From Pelotomaculum sp. DTU098 (GTDB lineage Bacteria; Bacillota; Desulfotomaculia; Desulfotomaculales; Pelotomaculaceae), in the NCBI GenBank assembly GCA_001512635.1, contig LFSA01000078.1, positions 1-32,874 of the forward strand: 32,874 nt of DNA, in the 5' to 3' direction. Below, one piece after another: positions 15,492 through 23,433 of the stretch; the first letter of the stretch is position 1, and each line of letters starts with the position of its first letter. The position numbers were made by a program, and so were the translations under genes. Below the pieces are notes generated by a model. That model did not search any database, had not been told where the DNA came from, and was given only the letters and a program-made list of their open reading frames with translations.

Positions 15492-17561
15492 TTGACTGAA
15501 GAAGATTGCGGGGTTATGCGAAAACTATTCAACCCCGGAAGTGTTGCTGTGATCGGGGCTACCGCTTCACCTGATAGAATCGGTTATAGCCTCCTGGACA
15601 GCCTGATTCACGGGGGTTATAAGGGTAAAATTTACCCGGTTCATCCCAGGTTGAAAGTAATTTTCGGGCTCCCTGTCTATCCTTCCGTCCTGGATATCCC
15701 GGAACGGGTGGATCTGGCCCTCATTGCCCTGAACCAGAGAAATACGGTCGAAGTGCTGGAGCAGTGCGGAAAGCTGGGCATCAAGGGCGCCGTCATTGTG
15801 GGCGGCGGTTTCCGGGAAACCGGGGACGACGGGCAGTCCCTGGAAAAAAGGCTGCTTGAAATAGCCAAAAAATACGGGTTGAAGGTCGTCGGTCCCAATA
15901 CCCTGGGGATCATGAACCTGGAAGCCGGTCTAAATGCCACATTCTACCCGGTCACTTTGCAAAAGGGGAATGTATCCCTGGTATCACAGAGCGGGGGAAT
16001 TGGTTTTAATATAATCCACAAGTGTTCAGATGAAGGAGTCGGCCTTAATAAGTTCGTCGGCGTAGGCAATCGCACTGTTTTGGAAATAGCGGACTACCTG
16101 GAGTTTCTGGCCGGAGATCCCGGTACAAAGGTCATCGGGGTATTTCTGGAGGGAGTGGAGGACGCCCGGAGGCTGGTGCTGGTAGCCGGCGAGGTAGCCC
16201 GGAGGAAGCCTGTAGTTATCTACAAAGTGGGGCAATCCAATGCAATTAACGAAGCCACTTTAACCCATACCGGGAGCATGGCCGGGCCCTACAAACTCTT
16301 CCGGGACATCTTTAACCAGTATGGAATATTGCTGGTCAGCAGCGTGCCCGAACTTGTGGCTGCCTGTAAGGCGCTATCCCTGTGCCGGCTTCCTGCCGGG
16401 GGGAGACTAGGCCTGTATTCTTACACAGCCGGGCCTACCATCGTAGCCCTGGATTGCCTGGCCGGCCGTAAGATCAGCATGCCGGGGCTTTCACCGGAAA
16501 CTGTGCGCAAGATCAAAGCAGTCCTGGGTGAGGACCTCCCCGTTATTTTAAAAAACCCCATAGATACCGGGGGGCTGGGCGTCAGGCCCGATACCTACGG
16601 ACTTCTGGTGGAGGCTGCCCTTGCCGATCCCAACTTTGACCTTCTGCTCACATTCTGCTGTCCCAACAAAAACTGGCCCAATCCCACCAGAGAGTTGATT
16701 GCGGCCCGGCAAAGGAGCAGCAAGCCGCTGCTGGCCTGTTACATATCCACGGTAAAGGGCGTGGACGCGGACAGGGAAGCCCTGCACCGGGCGGGCATCC
16801 CGCTCTATTGCTCACCGGATGAGGCAGCCTGGGGAGCTGCCGCCCTGGTTCACTACAGCCGGAGGGGGGGGCCCTGCATGGAAATCCGTAGAATAATCGA
16901 AAATGTACGTAAAGCGGGCAGGACTTTCTTAACCGAGGTCGAATCCAAGGAACTCCTTGCCGAGAGGGGCATCCCCGTCGTACCCTGCCGGGTGGCGCGG
17001 GATGAGGAGGAAGCGGTTAGAATGGCCCGCGAATTTGGCTTTCCCGTGGTCCTGAAGGTGAATTCCCCTCACATCATTCACAAGTCGGATCACAAAGGCG
17101 TCTTTCTGAATCTTGAAGGGGAACAGCCTGTACGGGAAGCTTTCAGGAGCATCAGGAGGAATTGTGCAGCTGTGGATCCTGATGCTTCTGTGACCGTACA
17201 ACCCATGATCAAAAGGGGCGTAGAAGTTTTAATCGGTGCAATGAGGGACAGGCAGTTCGGCCCGGTGGTTGCTTTCGGGCTCGGTGGAGTTTTTACCGAA
17301 GTCCTGGAGGACGTTGTTTTTAGAATGGCCCCCGTAAGTGCCGAAGAAGCAGAAAAAATGATTTACCAGATTAAAGGGAACCGCCTCCTGCGGGGCTACC
17401 GGGGATACCCGGCTGTGGATACCCCGGCCCTGCAGGAGGTCATTACCGGCATCTCACAGCTTGCCGTAGAGATTGAAGATATTGAGGAGATGGACTTGAA
17501 CCCTGTTGTTGTTTTCCCCCAGGGGGCCTTAGTTCTGGATGCGCGGATAAAACTAAGCTAA
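15492..17561 (+). CDS. ADP-forming acetate/acyl-CoA ligase (fused alpha-beta)
   Basis: Interconverts acyl-CoA, ADP and phosphate with the free acid, ATP and CoA. The order is an N-terminal CoA-binding Rossmann domain (FNPGSVAVIGA), a succinyl-CoA-synthetase-like ligase domain, then a C-terminal ATP-grasp domain (GFPVVLKVNSPHIIHKSD). The phosphorylated His is His259 in THTGSMAG, close to His257 of the Pyrococcus enzyme. The frame is open from GTG 15468, but AGAGGTGG lies 7 bases before TTG 15492, which I take as the start (689 residues). With AdhE it can link acetyl-CoA to acetate and ATP. Acyl specificity is unknown. It ends 6 bases from the convergent hydrolase gene. Confidence 0.92.
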   Translation: MTEEDCGVMRKLFNPGSVAVIGATASPDRIGYSLLDSLIHGGYKGKIYPVHPRLKVIFGLPVYPSVLDIPERVDLALIALNQRNTVEVLEQCGKLGIKGAVIVGGGFRETGDDGQSLEKRLLEIAKKYGLKVVGPNTLGIMNLEAGLNATFYPVTLQKGNVSLVSQSGGIGFNIIHKCSDEGVGLNKFVGVGNRTVLEIADYLEFLAGDPGTKVIGVFLEGVEDARRLVLVAGEVARRKPVVIYKVGQSNAINEATLTHTGSMAGPYKLFRDIFNQYGILLVSSVPELVAACKALSLCRLPAGGRLGLYSYTAGPTIVALDCLAGRKISMPGLSPETVRKIKAVLGEDLPVILKNPIDTGGLGVRPDTYGLLVEAALADPNFDLLLTFCCPNKNWPNPTRELIAARQRSSKPLLACYISTVKGVDADREALHRAGIPLYCSPDEAAWGAAALVHYSRRGGPCMEIRRIIENVRKAGRTFLTEVESKELLAERGIPVVPCRVARDEEEAVRMAREFGFPVVLKVNSPHIIHKSDHKGVFLNLEGEQPVREAFRSIRRNCAAVDPDASVTVQPMIKRGVEVLIGAMRDRQFGPVVAFGLGGVFTEVLEDVVFRMAPVSAEEAEKMIYQIKGNRLLRGYRGYPAVDTPALQEVITGISQLAVEIEDIEEMDLNPVVVFPQGALVLDARIKLS

Positions 17562-17567
17562 ATCAGG

Positions 17568-18350
17568 TTACGTTGAGGTCTGGGGAAAATGTTCACCAAG
17601 CCAGTTAAAAAGGGCATCCCAGGCCTCCAGGTGCCGCCCTGTAAACCGGTGGTCGGCACCTTCCACAATCCTGATTTCCTTTGGTTCACCAGCAGCGTCG
17701 TAGATTGCCCGGGCGTTCCAGGGGGGTACTACGCTGTCGCTGCTCCCATGGACCACCAGGAGCGGGCGCGGCGCCAGCAGGGCTGCCTGGCCGTAAACAT
17801 CGTGTTGACGCAGGTCAGTGAAAAAACTTTCCCGCAGGTAGACGGTCCCCTGCTCTCCGGTTAGTGGTACCAGCCCGCCTTTTTCTACCAGGGGTTGACC
17901 TCTTCTAGGATTAAAAAGGTCAAAGGGTTCGGAGGGCGCCGCCCAGGTGCACACTCCGGCCACACGCCTGTCCGCCCCGCCGTAGCAGAGGGCGGTAGTA
18001 CCGCCAAAGCTGCGCCCGCTGACTATGATCCTCTCAAAACCCAGGCCCAGGCAGAAATCAACTGAGCTTTTCAGGTCATTGATCTGGCCCGTAAGGCTGA
18101 TGTCGGCAAAATCCCCCTCGCTTTCACCATTCCCGCTAAAGTCGAAAAGCAGGGTAGCATATCCCCTTTTTCCCAGTTCTTCCGCCATTTCCAGGGCCCT
18201 GCCCCCGCCTTCCTTACTCCCAGTAAAACCGTGGCAGACAATAAGCACGTCTCCTTTTTTGCGGGAGGAATAGAGCAATCCCGTCAGCCTCAAGCCTTTA
18301 GGGTTAAGATAACTGACCTTTTCCCAATTAGCCGAACTTTTTAAGGACAA
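17568..18350 (-). CDS. Alpha/beta hydrolase
   Basis: A serine hydrolase of the alpha/beta fold, dienelactone-hydrolase or S9-like, 260 residues and cytoplasmic. The oxyanion region is VCHGFTGSKEGG; the nucleophile is Ser114 in GRSFGG; the acid is Asp in GSSDSVVP; the base is His in GADHRF. Substrate cannot be named. GGAGG sits 7 bases before TTG 18350; in-frame codons upstream of it overlap the ribosome site, so I start at TTG. It is monocistronic and divergent from the nitroreductase gene, with about 155 bases between starts. Confidence 0.88.
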   Translation of the reverse strand: MSLKSSANWEKVSYLNPKGLRLTGLLYSSRKKGDVLIVCHGFTGSKEGGGRALEMAEELGKRGYATLLFDFSGNGESEGDFADISLTGQINDLKSSVDFCLGLGFERIIVSGRSFGGTTALCYGGADRRVAGVCTWAAPSEPFDLFNPRRGQPLVEKGGLVPLTGEQGTVYLRESFFTDLRQHDVYGQAALLAPRPLLVVHGSSDSVVPPWNARAIYDAAGEPKEIRIVEGADHRFTGRHLEAWDALFNWLGEHFPQTST

Positions 18351-18506
18351 GGGACCACCTCCAGAAAAAGTAAGCACTTGAAACCTGAATATAATCTGTG
18401 ATAGTTTTTAAATAATCCGGCAAGCTTAACCAATATCAAGAATGGCCAAAAAACATAGCATAAAAAAGATTTGATTAAATTTGCCCCGTTGAAAGGAGGA
18501 CTTCTC

Positions 18507-19121
18507 ATGGATATCAGTAAAGCGATCAAGGAAAGACGCAGCATCCGTAAATACCAGAACAGGGAGATTCCCCGGGAATTATTAAATGAAATCCTGGAAG
18601 AGGCCCTTTGGGCCCCCTCGGGGACAAACAGGCAAAACTGGTATATCTATGTTGTCAGGGGTGAAAAGAGAGACCTCCTGGTTAAAGCCATGGAAGGTGT
18701 AAAAGAGCTTTACAAACCCAAACTGGAAAAAGTATTTCCAGAAAAAATGGTCAACCTGACCCTTAATTTCTTCCAAACGCTGGGGGGCGCCCCTGTCATA
18801 ATCCTGGTTTACATACCACTGACCGCTGTAGAACTGCGCCCGGATATGACCGGGCAGGAAAGGTACGAAAGGGAGCGGGAGCGGTTTGTCAACCTATTAA
18901 GCGCAGCGGCCCTGGTCCAAAATATCCTGCTGCTGGCGAAGGCCAGGGGCTTGGGGACTTGCCAGATGACTGCTCCAAAATGTAAGGAAGATCTTATTAA
19001 CGAGATTATCGGGGTGAAGGACAAGGAACTGGTTTCCCTAATACCCATCGGCTATCCTGACCAGGACCCTCCTGCTCCGCCCCGGAAGGGCAACAGGATC
19101 CACTGGCTTGGTTTTGACTAG
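18507..19121 (+). CDS. Nitroreductase family flavoprotein
   Basis: An FMN-dependent oxidoreductase of the nitroreductase fold, 204 residues. The N-terminal signature AIKERRSIRKYQ binds the FMN phosphate, followed by EEALWAPSGTNRQNW and the C-terminal LIPIGYPDQ. Members reduce nitroaromatics, quinones or other electrophiles with NAD(P)H; the physiological substrate is unknown. A GGAGG site 7 bases upstream fixes ATG 18507, although the frame is open for 12 codons before it. It is followed by a strong terminator. Confidence 0.9.
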   Translation: MDISKAIKERRSIRKYQNREIPRELLNEILEEALWAPSGTNRQNWYIYVVRGEKRDLLVKAMEGVKELYKPKLEKVFPEKMVNLTLNFFQTLGGAPVIILVYIPLTAVELRPDMTGQERYERERERFVNLLSAAALVQNILLLAKARGLGTCQMTAPKCKEDLINEIIGVKDKELVSLIPIGYPDQDPPAPPRKGNRIHWLGFD

Positions 19122-19155
19122 GCCACTCTGATAAGGAGTTAATGAACAGGGATAT

Positions 19156-19204
19156 AAGAAGAAGGCTTAATTCTACAGAAATAAACCTTCTTCTTTTTAT
19201 TTTT
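19156..19204. terminator. Bidirectional terminator between nitroreductase and lepB
   Basis: Perfect 10-bp stem AAGAAGAAGG (19156-19165) with CCTTCTTCTT (19186-19195), 20-base loop, then TTTTTATTTTT for the plus strand. It lies between convergent genes and ends at the lepB stop. Confidence 0.75.
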
Positions 19205-19718
19205 ATAACATGGAGGCGCTGCCCAGCGGGTAATACCGGGCAAAGGCTTTTGCGATAACCAGGTCCTTCTCTAAAACCCCCCAGAACCTGCTGTCAAAAC
19301 TGTTATTACGGTTATCTCCCATTACAAAGATGCTGTTTTCGGGTACGGTAACCGGGTTAAAATCCTCCCTGGGTTTTTCCAGTTCGGGTTCTTCCAGGGG
19401 AATACCGTTAATATAAACAACGCCGTCCTTAATGGATACGGTTTCTCCCGGCAGGGCGATAACCCTTTTGATCATGACCTCTTCCAGGTGGCTGGCGGGC
19501 GGCGCTTTAAAGACCACGATATCGCCCCGGTCAATAGCTCCGAATTTATAGGAAATTTTCTCTACAATCAGACGGTCACCGATCCTGAGGGTGGGCAGCA
19601 TGGATTCACTTGGGATCCAGCGTGCCTCTGCCACGTAGGAGCGAATAGCCAGGGACAGCATTACTGCCAGAAGGATGGTCAAAAGCCAGTCCGTTGTCTT
19701 TTTTAAATTTAAAGCCAT
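19203..19718 (-). CDS. lepB: Signal peptidase I
   Basis: Removes signal peptides from exported proteins at the outer face of the membrane. One N-terminal membrane anchor (about residues 11-27) is followed by the catalytic Ser39 in PSESMLPT and the general base Lys84 in MIKRVIALPGE; boxes MGDNRNNSFDSR and the C-terminal GVL are present. At 171 residues it is a typical short Gram-positive (SipS-like) enzyme. It has its own promoter at 19760-19788. The stalk-domain protein with its signal peptide is a possible client, but any secreted protein would do. Confidence 0.95.
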   Translation of the reverse strand: MALNLKKTTDWLLTILLAVMLSLAIRSYVAEARWIPSESMLPTLRIGDRLIVEKISYKFGAIDRGDIVVFKAPPASHLEEVMIKRVIALPGETVSIKDGVVYINGIPLEEPELEKPREDFNPVTVPENSIFVMGDNRNNSFDSRFWGVLEKDLVIAKAFARYYPLGSASML

Positions 19719-19759
19719 TTATCTTCCTCATTCCTTAACTGATTGGAAGCTACAGGGGT

Positions 19760-19788
19760 ATGTTAACCATTGTTTTAGATCGTGTCAA
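19760..19788 (-). promoter_or_regulatory. lepB: Sigma-A promoter of lepB
   Basis: Minus-strand TTGACA (19783-19788), 17-base spacer, TAACAT (19760-19765). Transcription would start near 19753, about 35 bases before the ATG. Confidence 0.75.
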
Positions 19789-19860
19789 GGCTGCTTTTCG
19801 GTCATGGGAAGCAAGGTTTTGTAATTTAAAGGACGCTCTTTTTTGATACCGCTTGCTAAA

Positions 19861-21600
19861 CTACTTCTGTATCCAGAGGTCAACAAGCTCAAATTCAGGC
19901 ACGTCCACCAGGCCAAGGTCCGTTATTCTCAACTCGGGAATAACTGGTAAAGCAAGGAACGACATGGTCATGAAAGGTGAGGGCAGGACGCAGCCGATTC
20001 TCCGGGCGGCCTGGTGCAATTCTTCATGGAGCCGGGATACTGTGCCCGCATCTTCGCTGGACATCAATCCCGCCACGGGCAAAGCCAGGGCGGCCAGAAC
20101 CCGGCCCTCCGAGACAACAGCCAGCCCGCCGCCTGCAGCGGCAACCGTTCTTGCTGCCAGTTCCATGTCCTGGGTATCCGTACCAACGAGGATCAGGTTA
20201 TGGCTGTCGTGGGCCACCGTCGAGGCCAGCGCTCCCTTTAATCTACCAAAACCTTTAACCAGGCCGACGGCAATGTTTCCGTTTTTGCCGTGGCGCTCCA
20301 CGACGGCCACCCTGGCCAGCTCACCCGAGGCATCGATTTCAGCGGCAGGGATGAGGAGGCATTTGGTGAGGATCTGTTCCGGCTGTACCTCAATGACCCT
20401 GGCCAGGGCATTTTGGGCAGTTTTCTTTAAGCTAAGCCTTCCCCGGAGTTCCGGGAGGTGTATGGTATTAGAAAGGCTTTTAGCGGGTTTCCCGGTCTGT
20501 GCCCAGAGGTAGCGCCCTTCCCGGGCTGCCAGCTTTCCGGCTTTAAACACTAGTTCAATCTGGAAACGGGATAAATCGCTTACCACCAGCAGGTCAGCCT
20601 GGTAACCGGGGGCAATGCCGCCCAGCCCGCGCAGGTTATAGTGCCTGGCGGGATGCAATGTGGCCATTTGTACAGCGCGGACCGGGTCGAGACCGGCAGC
20701 CACGGCCTTGCGCAAAACATGATCTATCTGCCCTTCGGCCATTAAGTCCGCCGGGTGGCGGTCATCGCAGCAGAAAAAGACATTCTGGTAGTTATGGTCT
20801 GTGACAATTGGCAGCAGCGCGTTCAGGTTTTTAGCGGCGGAGCCTTCGCGGATAATTATCCGCATGCCCAGTCTCATTTTTTCCAGTGCTTCGGCGGCAC
20901 TGGTGCACTCGTGGTCGGTAAGGATCCCGGTGCTCAAATAGGCATTTAAGTCCCTGCCGCCAAGAAGCGGGGCGTGGCCGTCAACGAGACACTCGAACCC
21001 ACGGGCCATCCTGATTTTTGCCAGGACGTCCGGCGCTTTGGAACATACCCCGGGGAAATTCATTAATTCGGCCAGCCCGGGAGAACCGGGGTGCAGGGAC
21101 AAGGCCTGGCTGATATCTTCCGGTCCGATTTCAGCCCCGGAAGTTTCCAGTGGTGTTGCCGGTACACAGGAAGGAACCATGTAAAAGATATCCAGGGGCA
21201 ATCCCCGGGAATCCTCCAGCATAAAGCGGAAACCTTCCAGGCCTGCTACGTTGACAATCTCGTGCGGGTCGGCCACCACTGCTGTAGTTCCGTGGGGCAC
21301 GGCAACTGCGGCAAAGGCGGAAGGCGTAAGCATGGAGCTTTCAATATGAAAGTGGGCGTCAATGAGGCCGGGGATAACATATTTGCCGGCAAGGTTTAGT
21401 TCTTCCAGCCCCTGCTTGTAGTCGCCCAATCCTGCAATAAGCCCGTCTTTAACGGCAATATTGGTGTTCAGGATCTCCCCGCTGAATACATTTACTACTC
21501 GAGCACCTGTGAGCAAAAGATCGGCGGGAATATTGCCTCTGGCAACATCAATTAAGTTCTCCATTTTTTTCTCCCTAAATCTTGATTTATCTTGAGCCAT
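19861..21600 (-). CDS. ade: Adenine deaminase
   Basis: Deaminates adenine to hypoxanthine in purine salvage; a binuclear-metal amidohydrolase. Metal-site motifs are DAHFHIESSM near residue 92, PHGTTAVVADPHE, DGHAPLLGG and TDHECTS, and the C-terminal domain with VAHDSHNLILVG is complete. Length (579) is normal for the family. Two starts are possible: ATG 21600 with AGGAGA 8 bases upstream, and ATG 21564 with GGGAG 7 bases upstream. I keep the first. No purine riboswitch is visible upstream; an 18-bp inverted repeat lies at 21698-21715. Confidence 0.95.
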   Translation of the reverse strand: MAQDKSRFREKKMENLIDVARGNIPADLLLTGARVVNVFSGEILNTNIAVKDGLIAGLGDYKQGLEELNLAGKYVIPGLIDAHFHIESSMLTPSAFAAVAVPHGTTAVVADPHEIVNVAGLEGFRFMLEDSRGLPLDIFYMVPSCVPATPLETSGAEIGPEDISQALSLHPGSPGLAELMNFPGVCSKAPDVLAKIRMARGFECLVDGHAPLLGGRDLNAYLSTGILTDHECTSAAEALEKMRLGMRIIIREGSAAKNLNALLPIVTDHNYQNVFFCCDDRHPADLMAEGQIDHVLRKAVAAGLDPVRAVQMATLHPARHYNLRGLGGIAPGYQADLLVVSDLSRFQIELVFKAGKLAAREGRYLWAQTGKPAKSLSNTIHLPELRGRLSLKKTAQNALARVIEVQPEQILTKCLLIPAAEIDASGELARVAVVERHGKNGNIAVGLVKGFGRLKGALASTVAHDSHNLILVGTDTQDMELAARTVAAAGGGLAVVSEGRVLAALALPVAGLMSSEDAGTVSRLHEELHQAARRIGCVLPSPFMTMSFLALPVIPELRITDLGLVDVPEFELVDLWIQK

Positions 21601-21697
21601 AGTGGGATTCTCCTAAAAATCTGTAAATTCCTGTTTTTTACCTGGAAAACACATGGTAGGATGATAATTCTCAAGGGCAGGCAGGTTTTGTAATGGT

Positions 21698-21715
21698 TTT
21701 AACATTTATGTTAAA
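21698..21715. promoter_or_regulatory. Perfect inverted repeat upstream of ade
   Basis: TTTAACAT-TT-ATGTTAAA, two 8-bp arms with a 2-base centre, about 100 bases before the ade start. Operator-like; the regulator is unknown. Confidence 0.45.
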
Positions 21716-21724
21716 GGTTAGTGA

Positions 21725-21780
21725 CCCAGGAGATGCTGCCGAATAATCCTGGATTAGCTTCGGGCTGCTCCCGGGTTTTT
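21725..21780 (+). terminator. Long imperfect hairpin with T-tract, orphan
   Basis: Inner perfect stems TAATCC/GGATTA (21744-21749, 21751-21756) and CCGAA/TTCGG (21739-21743, 21759-21763) extend outward with small bulges to CCC/GGG (21725-21727, 21773-21775), followed by TTTTT. It looks like a plus-strand terminator, but no plus-strand gene lies just upstream. Confidence 0.5.
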
Positions 21781-21946
21781 CCATCGATCTGGTTGATCTG
21801 GGGACAACTCTCTTAGGTTGGCTGGCTGATCAGTGAAGCCTGCTTGCTGTTTTCAAGATGATGGTCGTGTTTCCGGTGGTTGGACTGGTAATTGCTGTTT
21901 TTCTACCCGGTTCCCGTGAGCTTTCCCGCAGGCAGAGCGCCGGCAG

Positions 21947-22687
21947 TTAACGCATATCGAACCCTTCCAGCAAGGCCTTGACGTTTTTACCCAGGACCCG
22001 GTGGTTGTAGCCGCCTTCTAAAACAGCAAAAAACTTGCCGCTGCAATACTTGCTGGCATGTTCCGCCACCATTTTACCGATTGTGGTATAGTCCTTGGTA
22101 CTCAGGATTAAACCCCAGTCCTCCACGTGCATATCAAAACCAGCTGAAACAGCAACCAGGTCGCAGTCCTGGTTGATGGAAAGGAACTGTTCCAGGCCAT
22201 TCAGGTTGTAGAGGTGATAGTAACTGACATCCGGGTTATCCTGGAAAATATTACTGGTCCCGTCTCCAAAATGAAGATCAATATCTACGATCGCGACTTT
22301 TTTGACAGTGCCCAGTTGGCGTTGTTTGGCGACTGCTATGGCAATATTATTAAACCAGCAGAACCCCCAGCATGAATTACGGCTGGCGTGGTGCCCCGGC
22401 GGCCTGATCAAGGCGAATGCAGGCTCGCCCTGGACAGCTAACTCAGCCGCCAGAATTGCTCCCCCGGCAGCGAACAAGGCGACATCATAAATAACTCCCT
22501 TGCTCTTAACGTAATTTACATGGCTCTGATCATGGACAAGTAAAAGGTCGCTTTCAGTGGCAGGAGCCGGCTCAACAAATTCATAATGGCCTATAAGCTC
22601 ATCGTAGATGCAATCGATTCTTCCCTTGGCCGCCGCAGGGTCATAATCGTAAACCCCTCTGAATATTTCGTGAAAAACAACTTTCAT
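21947..22687 (-). CDS. Histone deacetylase-like (AcuC/APAH family) hydrolase
   Basis: A zinc-dependent deacetylase-fold enzyme. The His pair is H99/H100 in RPPGHHA; zinc ligands are D137 and H139 in DIDLHFGDGT and D185 in SAGFD; the C-terminal LEGGYN supplies the catalytic Tyr. Bacterial members deacetylate acetyl-lysine (for instance on acetyl-CoA synthetase) or acetylpolyamines; which applies here is not visible. At 246 residues it is shorter than AcuC (about 390) and than most relatives, but all catalytic motifs are present. A GGGGGAAG site precedes ATG 22687. Confidence 0.88.
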   Translation of the reverse strand: MKVVFHEIFRGVYDYDPAAAKGRIDCIYDELIGHYEFVEPAPATESDLLLVHDQSHVNYVKSKGVIYDVALFAAGGAILAAELAVQGEPAFALIRPPGHHASRNSCWGFCWFNNIAIAVAKQRQLGTVKKVAIVDIDLHFGDGTSNIFQDNPDVSYYHLYNLNGLEQFLSINQDCDLVAVSAGFDMHVEDWGLILSTKDYTTIGKMVAEHASKYCSGKFFAVLEGGYNHRVLGKNVKALLEGFDMR

Positions 22688-22847
22688 CCCCGCTCTTCCC
22701 CCTTCCAGATATTATCTTTTATTTTATTTTAAATCAGGAGCAGGATATAATGATACACAAAGTTAATTTTTAGATATTATTTTCCCAAAGGCTACTTTAG
22801 CCCAAAAACCTTTCGTTTTAATAAAAAACTCGGGTCAGGGTGATGGT

Positions 22848-23282
22848 GTGGGATCTTTCAAGCATAAACTGCTGGCTGTTATGCAGCATGTGGTTATTGT
22901 CAATCAAGGAAGAGTTCTGCTGTTGCGTTATTCTGCCTATCAGGGTAAGGGAGTAGAGGGACTATGGGGTTTACCCGGCGGGCACTACATGTCGGGTACA
23001 CCTGAGGAAGACCTGTTAAGGGAAGTAAGGGAAGAAACAGGTTTGCAGCTTGAACAGGAAATCAAATTATTGAGAACTTATGTAGTTATGTTTCCGGACG
23101 GGATTGAACGGTTCGGGGTGTTCTACCTCTGTGATCTGGGTAACCAGCCGGAACCGGAAGTAAGATTAAGCGAAGAACACACAGATTACCTGTGGCTGGA
23201 CCGGGATTATACCGGAAAAAACATCACCTTCATCGGCCCTTATCACAAAAAAGTCGTAGAAGATGTACTTAATTCAGTTTAA
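22848..23282 (+). CDS. Nudix hydrolase with contracted Nudix box
   Basis: A 144-residue Nudix-fold pyrophosphohydrolase, starting at GTG 22848 after AGGGTGA. The box runs GGHYMSGTPEEDLLREVREETGL (residues 44-66 in two overlapping pieces): the metal-binding REVREE core is intact, but the loop is one residue shorter than the canonical G-x5-E-x7-REUxEExGU, and the conserved Glu before it is missing. Substrate unknown. It lies 151 bases before the NAD synthetase gene on the same strand, so a link to NAD or ADP-ribose chemistry is possible. It has no winged-helix domain and so is not an NrtR regulator. Confidence 0.88.
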   Translation: MGSFKHKLLAVMQHVVIVNQGRVLLLRYSAYQGKGVEGLWGLPGGHYMSGTPEEDLLREVREETGLQLEQEIKLLRTYVVMFPDGIERFGVFYLCDLGNQPEPEVRLSEEHTDYLWLDRDYTGKNITFIGPYHKKVVEDVLNSV

Positions 23283-23383
23283 AAGGAGCAGGAGACGAAC
23301 AGGTTATACATAAAAGAAAAGATAATACAACAGATTACGCACATACTTCTTTTGAGAATAAATGAGAATTTTCCCTGCAGCCC

Positions 23384-23394
23384 GTGTAATACAC
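23384..23394. promoter_or_regulatory. Small palindrome before nadE
   Basis: GTGTA-A-TACAC, 40 bases upstream of the nadE start. Possibly an operator for a niacin/NAD regulator, but it is too short to assign. Confidence 0.25.
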
Positions 23395-23433
23395 CGTATA
23401 ACTGTTTTAGATTTGAATGAGGTGATTTAATTA

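Larger units (their letters stand above)
21601..21946. other. Intergenic region upstream of ade
   Basis: This 346-base gap contains no convincing gene. It holds a perfect palindrome (21698-21715) and a long imperfect hairpin ending in T5 (21725-21780); both are listed separately. Confidence 0.5.

Noticed and set aside
19853-20512. Plus-strand open frame (219 codons) opposite the 3' end of ade
   Set aside because: Antisense to conserved adenine deaminase sequence, with skewed Ser/Arg/Pro/Ala composition and no start signals.
21601-21946. Purine riboswitch before adenine deaminase
   Set aside because: The conserved three-way-junction sequence (TATA...CTAC...) is not found on the minus strand.
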